Of a DNA stretch of 21,738 nucleotides, positions 15,136-21,738 are shown piece by piece. The notes under the pieces were generated by a model, which was given only the letters and a program-made list of their open reading frames with translations, did no database searches and was not told the DNA's origin. The stretch is from JAWXCM01 sp034408745 (lineage in GTDB: Bacteria; Acidobacteriota; Terriglobia; Bryobacterales; Bryobacteraceae). Within the stretch, counting starts at the first letter, position 1. Each line of letters begins with the position of its first letter. The DNA lies in contig JAWXCM010000053.1 in NCBI GenBank assembly GCA_034408745.1, positions 1-21,738 of the forward strand, read 5' to 3'. Both the position numbers and the translations under genes were made by a program.

Positions 15136-15996
15136 GTGACGCGGCTTTCTGTTGTATCGTGCCTGCTCCTCACCGCCTGCGGTGGTGGCGGCCCGAAACT
15201 CACACTGCAACTCAGCCAGTCGACGCTGCCGGCCGATGGCTTCAGCTTCGCCACCATCAACACCAACCGGCCCGATGCCCGCCTCGCCGTAGTCGAAGGC
15301 CCCCACTCGGCCCATCTGGACGGCCCGCGCCTGGTTGCGGGAATCGTGCCTGGCAAAGCGATCCTCGAAGCTACCGTCCCTAACCAGCGACCCGTGAGAG
15401 CCACCATCGAAACGAAGCCAGTCTGGACCGACCGCTTCGGAGACGGCACGCCCGATTTCCTGCGCCTCAACGATCCCCTGGACGTCGCCGCCTTCGTCGA
15501 CAACTTCACCGCCATCGCGCTCGCGGTCGAGGCCGCGCCCGCCGGCATCACCGACTGCTCCGCATTCGTCCGCCACTGCTACCGCGAAGCACTCCGAGGC
15601 TACGAAGGCCGCACGGTGACCAAATACCAGTTCCCCTTCACGCCGCTCGGCCCGAAGATCTTCCGCACACCGTCCGACTACGCGGAGTTCGCTGACGCCG
15701 AGACGCTCGCCCGCTTCAACACCCACCCCATCAGCCGCGACGTGCGCCGCGCCACTAAAGGCGACCTTCTGTTCTTCCGCCAGTCCGACCAGAAATCGCC
15801 ATGGCACGTCATGATCGTGTGCGACAAAGACCGCGTCTGCTACCACACCGGACCCGACGGCGAATGGAAAGGCGAGATCCGCCGCCCCACCGTCGACGAA
15901 TTACAGCGGCATGAATTGCCAAAATGGCGGCCATTCCCTGGAAATTCCAATTTCCTCGGCGTGTACCGCTGGAATATATTGAGACAGGACATCTGA
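15136..15996 (+). CDS. yfaT: DUF1175 (YfaT-like) lipoprotein with Ig-like N-terminus
   Basis: A 286-residue lipoprotein, signal ending in LLLTAC (Cys15), starting with GTG. Residues 20-95 resemble a bacterial Ig-like (Big) domain (LTLQLSQSTLPADGFSFATI, then GKAILEATVP). Residues 100-286 match DUF1175: ITDCSAFVRHCYREAL with Cys141, KGDLLFFRQ, SPWHVMIV with His224, and the terminal GNSNFLGVYRWNIL. The DC-SxF and H positions follow NlpC/P60-like cysteine peptidases, so a peptidase or amidase role is possible but unproven. E. coli YfaT is shorter and lacks the Ig-like part. The gene lies four bases before the alpha-2-macroglobulin gene, as yfaT lies beside yfaS in enterobacteria, so the products probably act together in the periplasm. 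Confidence 0.88.
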   Translation: MTRLSVVSCLLLTACGGGGPKLTLQLSQSTLPADGFSFATINTNRPDARLAVVEGPHSAHLDGPRLVAGIVPGKAILEATVPNQRPVRATIETKPVWTDRFGDGTPDFLRLNDPLDVAAFVDNFTAIALAVEAAPAGITDCSAFVRHCYREALRGYEGRTVTKYQFPFTPLGPKIFRTPSDYAEFADAETLARFNTHPISRDVRRATKGDLLFFRQSDQKSPWHVMIVCDKDRVCYHTGPDGEWKGEIRRPTVDELQRHELPKWRPFPGNSNFLGVYRWNILRQDI

Positions 15997-16000
15997 CATC

Positions 16001-19000
16001 ATGCGACGCCTCGCCGTACCGGCCGTTCTCTTCCTCGCGCTCATCGTCGCGCCCGCGATTGCGCAACGCGATGAGGCAGGGACGTTCTTCACCCTCAGCA
16101 CGGACCGCACGTACGGCAGCGGCGAAAAGCCAAAGGTCCGACTCAGCGGGACGGGCTTCCGGAAGCTGCAGTTCCGCGTCTACAAGGTCCGCGACCCGCT
16201 CCGCTTCTTCCGCGAGCTCGAAGACCCCAACCAGTTCGGCGGCCAGTCCCACCGTCCGCCCCAGGCGCTCACCGTCCTCGAGAAATGGCATGGCTGGAAG
16301 CACCAGTCGCGCACCGCGCTGCGAAACATCGTGCGTCGCCAGTACACGCAGCCGAACCGCATCGCCATCCGCGACTCGCTGCTGCGCACCTCTGAGCCCG
16401 CGCCTGTGGCCAAAGGCACCACCCCGGCGGTCACCGAATACGCCGCCGTCCCGGTGTTGAATCAGCAGCAGCTCGTCTCTACCTGGGAGCAGCCCCACCA
16501 GGTCGCGAACCCGTGGGAATCGAGCCAGGTGCCGGTCGACGTCAAAGAGCCGGGCGTCTACCTCGTCGAAGCCACCGACGGCAAACTGCAGGCCTACACC
16601 ATCGTCTGCGTGTCGGATCTGATCCTGATCACCAAGACCGGCGAGGGCGAGATCATGGCCCGCGTGGTCGACCGCAAGACCGGCCAGCCGCGACCCGACG
16701 TGGAGGTGGTCGGGTGGATGAACCGCCAGGAAGTTGTCCGCTCGAAATCCGACGCCAGCGGCTTCGCAGCCGTGAAACTGACTGCCGCGCCCAACACTAC
16801 GCCCACGCCCGAAGGAGTCGACCGCAGCCTGATGCTGCTGGCCCACAAGGGTCCGGACATCGCGCCCATCGCCATCAACGAATGGCAGCTGCGTCAGTCC
16901 GATGCCGCCCAGTCCGTCACCGCCTACGCCTACACGGACCGGCCCGTCTACCGCCCCGGCCACGACGTCCACTTCCGAGCCGTCCTTCGCCGACAGCGCT
17001 CCCTCAGCTGGGAGCTGCCTCCCAACACGCCCGTCAATGTGGTGGTGGAAGACCCCGAGGGCAAGACGGTGGTCAACAAGTCCCTCACGCCCAACGCCGC
17101 CGGGACCATCCACAGCGACCTGACGCTCTCGCCGACCGCCCCTCTCGGCTACTACAGCCTGAGCGTCCGAAGCGGCGAGAACTACATCGGAAACACTGGC
17201 TTTCACGTCGAGGAGTACCGCAAGCCCGAGTACGAAGTCCGCGTCACCACGTCGACCCCGCGCGTCCTGCAGGGCGACATCGTAAAGGCCACCATCAACG
17301 CTCGCTACTACTTCGGCGAGCCCGTGCCCGGCGCGAAGCTGAAGTACGTGGTGCATCGATCCAGGTACTGGCTGCCCTGGTACGAAGAAGAGGGCGCGGA
17401 CGAACAGCCGTCCGAAGAGGGTGAGCAGTACATGGGCAATGAGCAGGTGCTTGAGGAATCCGGCCAGCTCGACGCCAACGGCAACCTGAACATCGAGTTC
17501 CCTGCCGAGAAGGCAAAGCACGATCTGCGCTACCGCATCGAAGCCCGCGTCACCGACGAAGCCGGTCGCGAGATCTCCGGCGCCGGATGGGCCATCGCCA
17601 CACGTGCCCGCTTCTACGTTCACGCCGAGCCCGACAAGTACGTCTACGATTCCGGCGAACAGGCGCGTATCAAGGTCGAAACGAAAGACTACGACGGCAA
17701 CCCCGTCGGCAATCTCCCCTTCACGGTCGAGCTGCAGCGCAAGGATCAGACGGTCGCAACAGCGTCAGGACGCACCGACGCCTCCGGCAACGGCTCGGCG
17801 ACGGTCAAGGTGACCGGCGGCTCGCTCCACGCAGAGGTGACCGCAAAAGACAACGACGGCCGCGAAGCATCGGACACTGCGTACCTGTGGGTCGGCGGCG
17901 GTGGATGGGACTGGGGCCGGCAGCAGCGTGTCGACATCATCCCCGACAAGAAGTCGTACAAAGCGGGCGAGACCGCGAAGCTCCTCATCGTCACCGGAGT
18001 CCCGCAAGCCTCGCTCTGGATCACTGCGGAGAGCAAGGGCATCGTGTTCACCAAACTGATCGATGCGAAGTCGCCGACCGTCACCATGGAGCTCCCTATT
18101 GAGGCCGGTTACGTCCCCAACATCTATGTGAACGCGACGTTCGTGCGCGACGGCCAGAGCTTCCAGGGCTCAAAGAGCCTGCGCGTGCCGCCCGTGGAGC
18201 AGAAGCTCGACGTGTCGGTGAAGCCGTCCAAATCACAATTCAAACCCGGTGAAAAGGGGCAGTACACCATTGAGGCCAAAGACTCCACCGGACGGCCCGT
18301 CGCCGCCGAGTTCAGCCTCGGCGTGGTAGACGAGGCGATCTACGCGATCCACCGCGAATCGACACAGGACATGACGCAGTTCTTCTATGGACGTCGCTAT
18401 TCGTCCGTGCAGACCACTACGTCGATCAACTACAACTTCTACGGCTCCTCCGGCAAACGCCGCATGCAGCTGACCGCGCTGCGCACCGACCGCCGAGCCC
18501 AGATCAAACCCGAAAAGTTCGTCGACCCGCGAGTACGCAAGGCATTCCCGGACACCATCCAGTGGATCGCCGACGTGCGCACCAACGCGCAGGGCCGCGC
18601 CGAAGTGCCGGTGGAGTACCCCGATTCCCTCACCACCTGGCGAGCCACCGCCCGCGGCATCACCGCCGACACACGCGTCGGCAGCGCCGTCGAGCGCACC
18701 ATCGTCCGCAAGAACCTGATCCTCCGCCTCACCGCCCCACGCTTCTTCATGCAGGGTGACGAAATGACCGTAGCCGCCATCGTGCAGAACTACCTGGCCA
18801 CCGAGAAAACAGTGCGCGTCTCGCTCGAAGCCAAAGGCGTGGAGCTGATCGACGGCGGCACGCGCGACATCACCGTCCCGTCTCGAGGCGTCCAGCAGGT
18901 GCTCTACCGCCTGAAGGCCACCGCGCCCGGACAGGCTGTCCTGCTCAGCAAAGCCCTGACCGACGAAGAGTCCGACGCCATGGAGCTCACCATTCCCGTG

Positions 19001-20599
19001 AATCCATACGGCGTGAAGCAGAGCCAGTCCCGCTCCGGCGTCATCGATTCCGGCGATGCGGCGGAAGCGCAACTCGCGTTTCCCACCGAATCGAACCCGG
19101 CCAGCCGCATCGTCGAGATCACCGTCAGCCCGTCGGTCGCCGGCACCCTGTTCTCCGCGCTCGACTACCTGATCACGTTCCCCTACGGCTGTACGGAGCA
19201 GACCATGTCGAGCTTCCTGCCCAACGTGATCGTCTCCCAGGCCACCAAAGCCCTGAACATCAAAGCCAACATCGACGAGGCCGACCTGGTGCGCAAGACG
19301 CGTGCCGGAATCGAGCGCCTTTACAGCTACCAGCACGAAGACGGCGGATGGGGATGGTGGCAGGCCGACGACAGCTCGCCATTCATGACCGCCTACGTGG
19401 TAGCAGGTCTGGGGCAGGCAAAGGCCGCCGGGTATCAGATCAAAGACGACGCCCTGTCCAAAGCCATCGAGTGGCTGAAAGCCGAGCTGCCCAAACAGAA
19501 GAAGCAGCCTGCGCCCGATCTCCGCGCCTACGTCGCCTACGCGCTGGCAACCGCCGGTCAGCCCGACCCCGTCCTGACCGACGCGGTATGGGAAAAACGA
19601 GACAAATTGTCGCCATATGGTGTGGCACTTCTCGGTTTGGCAGTAAGCGATCCAACACGGAAAACCGAATTGGCGAGCCGCCTGCAGAGCGACGCCAAAA
19701 CATCCGATGTGGAAGTGTACTGGGAAATGAAAGACGACCCGCTGCTGGAAATCGGCGTCAATACGAACGCTGAAGCCACGGCATTTGCGCTGAAATTTCT
19801 TAGCGCCCAGGCTCCGGATTCGCCGCTTCTGCCCAAAGCGGCGTTTTACCTCATGTCGCACCGGAACCAGGGCTATTACTGGTCGTCGACCAAGCAGACC
19901 GCCATGGTCATCTTCGGCCTCACCGACTACCTGAAGGTCAGCAAGGAACTCCAGCCCGACTTCACGTCGACCGTTACGCTGAACGGCACTCCGCTCGGCT
20001 CGAAACAGTTCAACTCGCCCGAGCCCTGGACGCTGAAAGTCCCCGGCGATCAGGCCGCCAACGTGCGCGTCACCAAATCGGGTAAGGGCCGCCTCTACTG
20101 GAGCGCGCAGACCAACTACTACAACACCGCCGACAAGATCTCCAGCACCGGCAGCGGCTCGCTCGCCATCACGCGCGAGTACTTCCGCCTGGTGCCGGAG
20201 AAGAAGGGCGACAAGGTGGTACATACCCTGACCCCGCTCGGCGATACGGTGCAGAAGGGCGATATTATCGCCGTCCGGCTGGTGGTGAAGGGCAGCGACT
20301 GGAACTACGTCATCACCGAAGACCCCATCCCGGCGGGCACCGAGTTCATCCCGCGCGACGACCTGTACGAATTAACCGAGAAGCCCAAATGGTGGGCACG
20401 TTGGTTCTCCCGCCGCGAGTTCCATGACGACCGGATGGCGCTGTTCCAGCACTGGTTCCCGAAAGGCGAAAGCGAGCAGAGCTACCTGCTGAAGGTAGTA
20501 AATGCGGGCCGGTTCCGCATCCCGCCCGCGCGGGTCGAGCCAATGTATCAGCCCGGCATCTTCGCCACGTCCGACAGTCGTACCCTGGAGGTCCGGTAG
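16001..20599 (+). CDS. yfaS: Bacterial alpha-2-macroglobulin with thioester motif
   Basis: A 1532-residue exported protease-trapping protein. Residues 1-21 form a Sec signal (LAVPAVLFLALIVAPAIA); no lipobox is seen. The macroglobulin domains include MG2 near 305 (AYAYTDRPVYRPGHDVHFRA). A probable bait region lies near 795-845 (Tyr/Ser/Arg-rich, YGRRYSSVQTTTSINYNFYG). The A2M domain begins near 849 (QWIADVRTNAQGRAEVPVEY). The thioester motif is YGCTEQTMSS with Cys1064 and Gln1067, and the thioester domain toroid follows (HEDGGWGWWQADDSSPFMTA). The C-terminal MG10-like end reads PPARVEPMYQPGIFATSD. On cleavage of the bait region the thioester would bond to the attacking protease. No pbpC gene is adjacent; the partner is the DUF1175 gene. 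Confidence 0.93.
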   Translation: MRRLAVPAVLFLALIVAPAIAQRDEAGTFFTLSTDRTYGSGEKPKVRLSGTGFRKLQFRVYKVRDPLRFFRELEDPNQFGGQSHRPPQALTVLEKWHGWKHQSRTALRNIVRRQYTQPNRIAIRDSLLRTSEPAPVAKGTTPAVTEYAAVPVLNQQQLVSTWEQPHQVANPWESSQVPVDVKEPGVYLVEATDGKLQAYTIVCVSDLILITKTGEGEIMARVVDRKTGQPRPDVEVVGWMNRQEVVRSKSDASGFAAVKLTAAPNTTPTPEGVDRSLMLLAHKGPDIAPIAINEWQLRQSDAAQSVTAYAYTDRPVYRPGHDVHFRAVLRRQRSLSWELPPNTPVNVVVEDPEGKTVVNKSLTPNAAGTIHSDLTLSPTAPLGYYSLSVRSGENYIGNTGFHVEEYRKPEYEVRVTTSTPRVLQGDIVKATINARYYFGEPVPGAKLKYVVHRSRYWLPWYEEEGADEQPSEEGEQYMGNEQVLEESGQLDANGNLNIEFPAEKAKHDLRYRIEARVTDEAGREISGAGWAIATRARFYVHAEPDKYVYDSGEQARIKVETKDYDGNPVGNLPFTVELQRKDQTVATASGRTDASGNGSATVKVTGGSLHAEVTAKDNDGREASDTAYLWVGGGGWDWGRQQRVDIIPDKKSYKAGETAKLLIVTGVPQASLWITAESKGIVFTKLIDAKSPTVTMELPIEAGYVPNIYVNATFVRDGQSFQGSKSLRVPPVEQKLDVSVKPSKSQFKPGEKGQYTIEAKDSTGRPVAAEFSLGVVDEAIYAIHRESTQDMTQFFYGRRYSSVQTTTSINYNFYGSSGKRRMQLTALRTDRRAQIKPEKFVDPRVRKAFPDTIQWIADVRTNAQGRAEVPVEYPDSLTTWRATARGITADTRVGSAVERTIVRKNLILRLTAPRFFMQGDEMTVAAIVQNYLATEKTVRVSLEAKGVELIDGGTRDITVPSRGVQQVLYRLKATAPGQAVLLSKALTDEESDAMELTIPVNPYGVKQSQSRSGVIDSGDAAEAQLAFPTESNPASRIVEITVSPSVAGTLFSALDYLITFPYGCTEQTMSSFLPNVIVSQATKALNIKANIDEADLVRKTRAGIERLYSYQHEDGGWGWWQADDSSPFMTAYVVAGLGQAKAAGYQIKDDALSKAIEWLKAELPKQKKQPAPDLRAYVAYALATAGQPDPVLTDAVWEKRDKLSPYGVALLGLAVSDPTRKTELASRLQSDAKTSDVEVYWEMKDDPLLEIGVNTNAEATAFALKFLSAQAPDSPLLPKAAFYLMSHRNQGYYWSSTKQTAMVIFGLTDYLKVSKELQPDFTSTVTLNGTPLGSKQFNSPEPWTLKVPGDQAANVRVTKSGKGRLYWSAQTNYYNTADKISSTGSGSLAITREYFRLVPEKKGDKVVHTLTPLGDTVQKGDIIAVRLVVKGSDWNYVITEDPIPAGTEFIPRDDLYELTEKPKWWARWFSRREFHDDRMALFQHWFPKGESEQSYLLKVVNAGRFRIPPARVEPMYQPGIFATSDSRTLEVR

Positions 20600-21238
20600 A
20601 TGAAACGCTGGCTGCGATGGCTGATTCTGCTGGCCGGATACCCGTTCGTAATGTGGCTTGTGTGGATCTGGCTCGGGGTCTCGGAGCGCGATCCGGGTGA
20701 CCTGATCCTGTCCTTCCTGCTGGCGCTCGGCATTGTGGCCGGGCTCACCGGGCTGGTGTGGATCGTTTTCGGCGGGAGCGTCTGGCGGGCGCTTGGGTTC
20801 GTTCTGAGCATCATGACACTAACGATCCTGATGTCCCTGCTGCCGTCCTGGTCGGTGCCTCTGAACCACTGGGCCGCACAGTACCGATGGATCTATCCGT
20901 GGCTGCTGCGGGCCGTCACGCTCGCGCTCATGGCCACGACGCTGCCCATCGTGCTCATGGGTTCGTCGGTGCTGCTGCGCACGTGGCAGTATTGGTGCGC
21001 CTGGGCTGTTCTCACCCTGGGCGTGTACGTGATCCCGGCGTGGCTGGTGCGCTGGGTACCCGAGCTTTCCTCCATGGCCGCGCAGACCGCGAGCATGGTT
21101 GTCCGATTCGGACTCGCCTACCTGATCGCGCTCGCGACCCTTACCGCGTTCGCCCGCTTTGTGCGGCAGCTTGCGGAAGGCCAGTCCTCAGCCATCCCAG
21201 GAGCACAGCAGCCCCATACCGCCGCGCCAGCGCCGTAA
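20600..21238 (+). CDS. Polytopic inner-membrane protein of unknown function
   Basis: A 212-residue protein with about six predicted membrane spans, for example WLILLAGYPFVMWLVWIWLG, LILSFLLALGIVAGLTGLVW, ALGFVLSIMTLTILMSLL, AVTLALMATTLPIVLMGSSV, WAVLTLGVYVIPAWLV and MVVRFGLAYLIALATLTAF. The family is not recognised. The ATG directly abuts the stop of the alpha-2-macroglobulin gene, and GGAGG lies within that gene's last codons, so translation is coupled. It may anchor or regulate the macroglobulin system. The final 32 codons overlap the convergent gene on the other strand; the Pro/Ala/Gln-rich tail is cytoplasmic or periplasmic and of low complexity. Confidence 0.75.
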   Translation: MKRWLRWLILLAGYPFVMWLVWIWLGVSERDPGDLILSFLLALGIVAGLTGLVWIVFGGSVWRALGFVLSIMTLTILMSLLPSWSVPLNHWAAQYRWIYPWLLRAVTLALMATTLPIVLMGSSVLLRTWQYWCAWAVLTLGVYVIPAWLVRWVPELSSMAAQTASMVVRFGLAYLIALATLTAFARFVRQLAEGQSSAIPGAQQPHTAAPAP

Positions 21239-21738
21239 CCCGCGGCGAGCGCGTCGAGCCCCCCAGGTGCTGCGCCAGACCCTCGCGAAACCACACCGGG
21301 ATATCGGGCCGGGCGTTGGCTTCGATCAGCACATGCAGCATCTCATGCAGCAGCGTCGAGTGCAGCGCCCCGCGCGACCGCAGCGCACTCAGCGGCTGGA
21401 GCCGGATCAGCAGACCAGACGTAGTGCCCGCCACCGATCCGCCGTCGCCCGTCGCATCGCGGTACACCGGCAGCGTGGGATACGCCCGAACCCTCGGCCG
21501 CGCGGCGACTCGCAGTCCCGTCAGCCGCTCCGCCTCGCCAATCGCCCGGTCCGCCACCGGCGACAACTCGCGCAACTCGGCGTCGGTGGACGCGAACAGG
21601 TCCACCCGCTCCCCGCGACCCCGCCTCCAGCGCAGCCCGCTGGCCGCGATTCCCGCCGTCGTGCCAGGGTAGTACGCCGCCAGAATCGCATCGTACGACG
21701 CACCTGCCTTGCCCCGCTCCTCAGCCCCGACCTGGCAC
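21141..21738 (-). CDS. SpoIID/LytB-domain protein with C-terminal HExxH peptidase-like domain, N-terminus beyond the window
   Basis: The reverse strand is open from the right edge to a stop at 21141 (199 codons). The first 25 residues (CQVGAEERGKAGASYDAILA, then AYYPGT) match the end of the SpoIID domain, whose founding member is a lytic transglycosylase for denuded glycan strands. The rest reads as a peptidase-MA-like domain: TLLHEMLHVLIEANARPDIP with the zinc motif HEMLH, then VWFREGLAQHLGG, where the Glu would be the third ligand. The protein is probably exported and acts on the cell wall. A GTG at 21605 could make a shorter product but lies inside the domain. The last 98 bases overlap the convergent membrane-protein gene. 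The full length cannot be seen. Confidence 0.72.
   Translation of the reverse strand, partial: CQVGAEERGKAGASYDAILAAYYPGTTAGIAASGLRWRRGRGERVDLFASTDAELRELSPVADRAIGEAERLTGLRVAARPRVRAYPTLPVYRDATGDGGSVAGTTSGLLIRLQPLSALRSRGALHSTLLHEMLHVLIEANARPDIPVWFREGLAQHLGGSTRSPRVTALARRYGAAVLLGWLRTGLPQAAAQSGRTR

Noticed and set aside
15809..17623. A 604-codon open frame on the minus strand opposite yfaT/yfaS
   Set aside because: It is the antisense of strongly supported genes with GC-rich third positions, is Val/Gly/Asp/Arg-rich, and has no domain or ribosome site.
18233..20224. A 663-codon open frame on the minus strand opposite the macroglobulin gene
   Set aside because: Same antisense effect of biased codon use; composition is unnatural and no motif is seen.
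1..21738. CRISPR arrays, tRNA or rRNA genes
   Set aside because: No regularly spaced repeats and no tRNA- or rRNA-like sequence were seen on either strand.

Overview
The window looks like a chromosomal segment of an acidobacterium, most likely of the Solibacter/Bryobacter group. The reasons are high GC, a DUF1549/DUF1553 plus DUF1501 gene pair (common in Planctomycetes, Verrucomicrobia and Solibacter-type Acidobacteria), a PQQ dehydrogenase, a BLUF photosensor and a bacterial alpha-2-macroglobulin operon. The assignment rests on gene content only; Planctomycetes or Verrucomicrobia cannot be excluded.

Region 1 (1-3557, all minus strand) is a patchwork of stress and central-carbon genes mixed with gene remnants. 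In transcription order it holds a Met/His-rich exported protein, a double PRC-barrel protein, a C-terminal phosphoglucomutase remnant lying in frame behind the PRC stop codon, a CBS-pair protein, a C-terminal HAD-phosphatase remnant, and an acetate kinase that runs off the left edge. This resembles a phosphoketolase/acetate-kinase island that has been cut up by deletions.

Region 2 (about 3558-4527) has no convincing intact gene. It holds a short tandem palindromic repeat, a fragment of a group II intron reverse transcriptase/maturase, an unidentified open stretch and an HU-like remnant broken by an amber codon. A possible small helical protein (4528-4779, minus) closes it.

Region 3 (4852-9482, plus) is a compact set of genes: a PQQ dehydrogenase whose C-terminus carries five CxxCH haem motifs, a zinc medium-chain alcohol dehydrogenase, a KduD-type SDR (ATGA overlap with the previous gene) and a BLUF protein 21 bases downstream. 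The first gene would oxidise a sugar or alcohol in the periplasm and pass electrons to its own haems. The next two look like cytoplasmic sugar-acid or polyol oxidoreductases. A hairpin separates this set from the convergent pstS.

Region 4 (9538-15051, minus) reads DUF1549/LamG/DUF1553 cytochrome-type protein, DUF1501 protein, then the phosphate-binding lipoprotein PstS. The first gene is split by a single-base frameshift near 13960.

Region 5 (15136-21238, plus) is a yfaT-yfaS-like operon: a DUF1175 lipoprotein with an added Ig-like N-terminus, a 1532-residue alpha-2-macroglobulin with an intact CTEQ thioester motif, and a polytopic membrane protein. A convergent SpoIID-type protein ending in a HExxH peptidase-like domain enters from the right edge and overlaps the membrane-protein gene by 98 bases.
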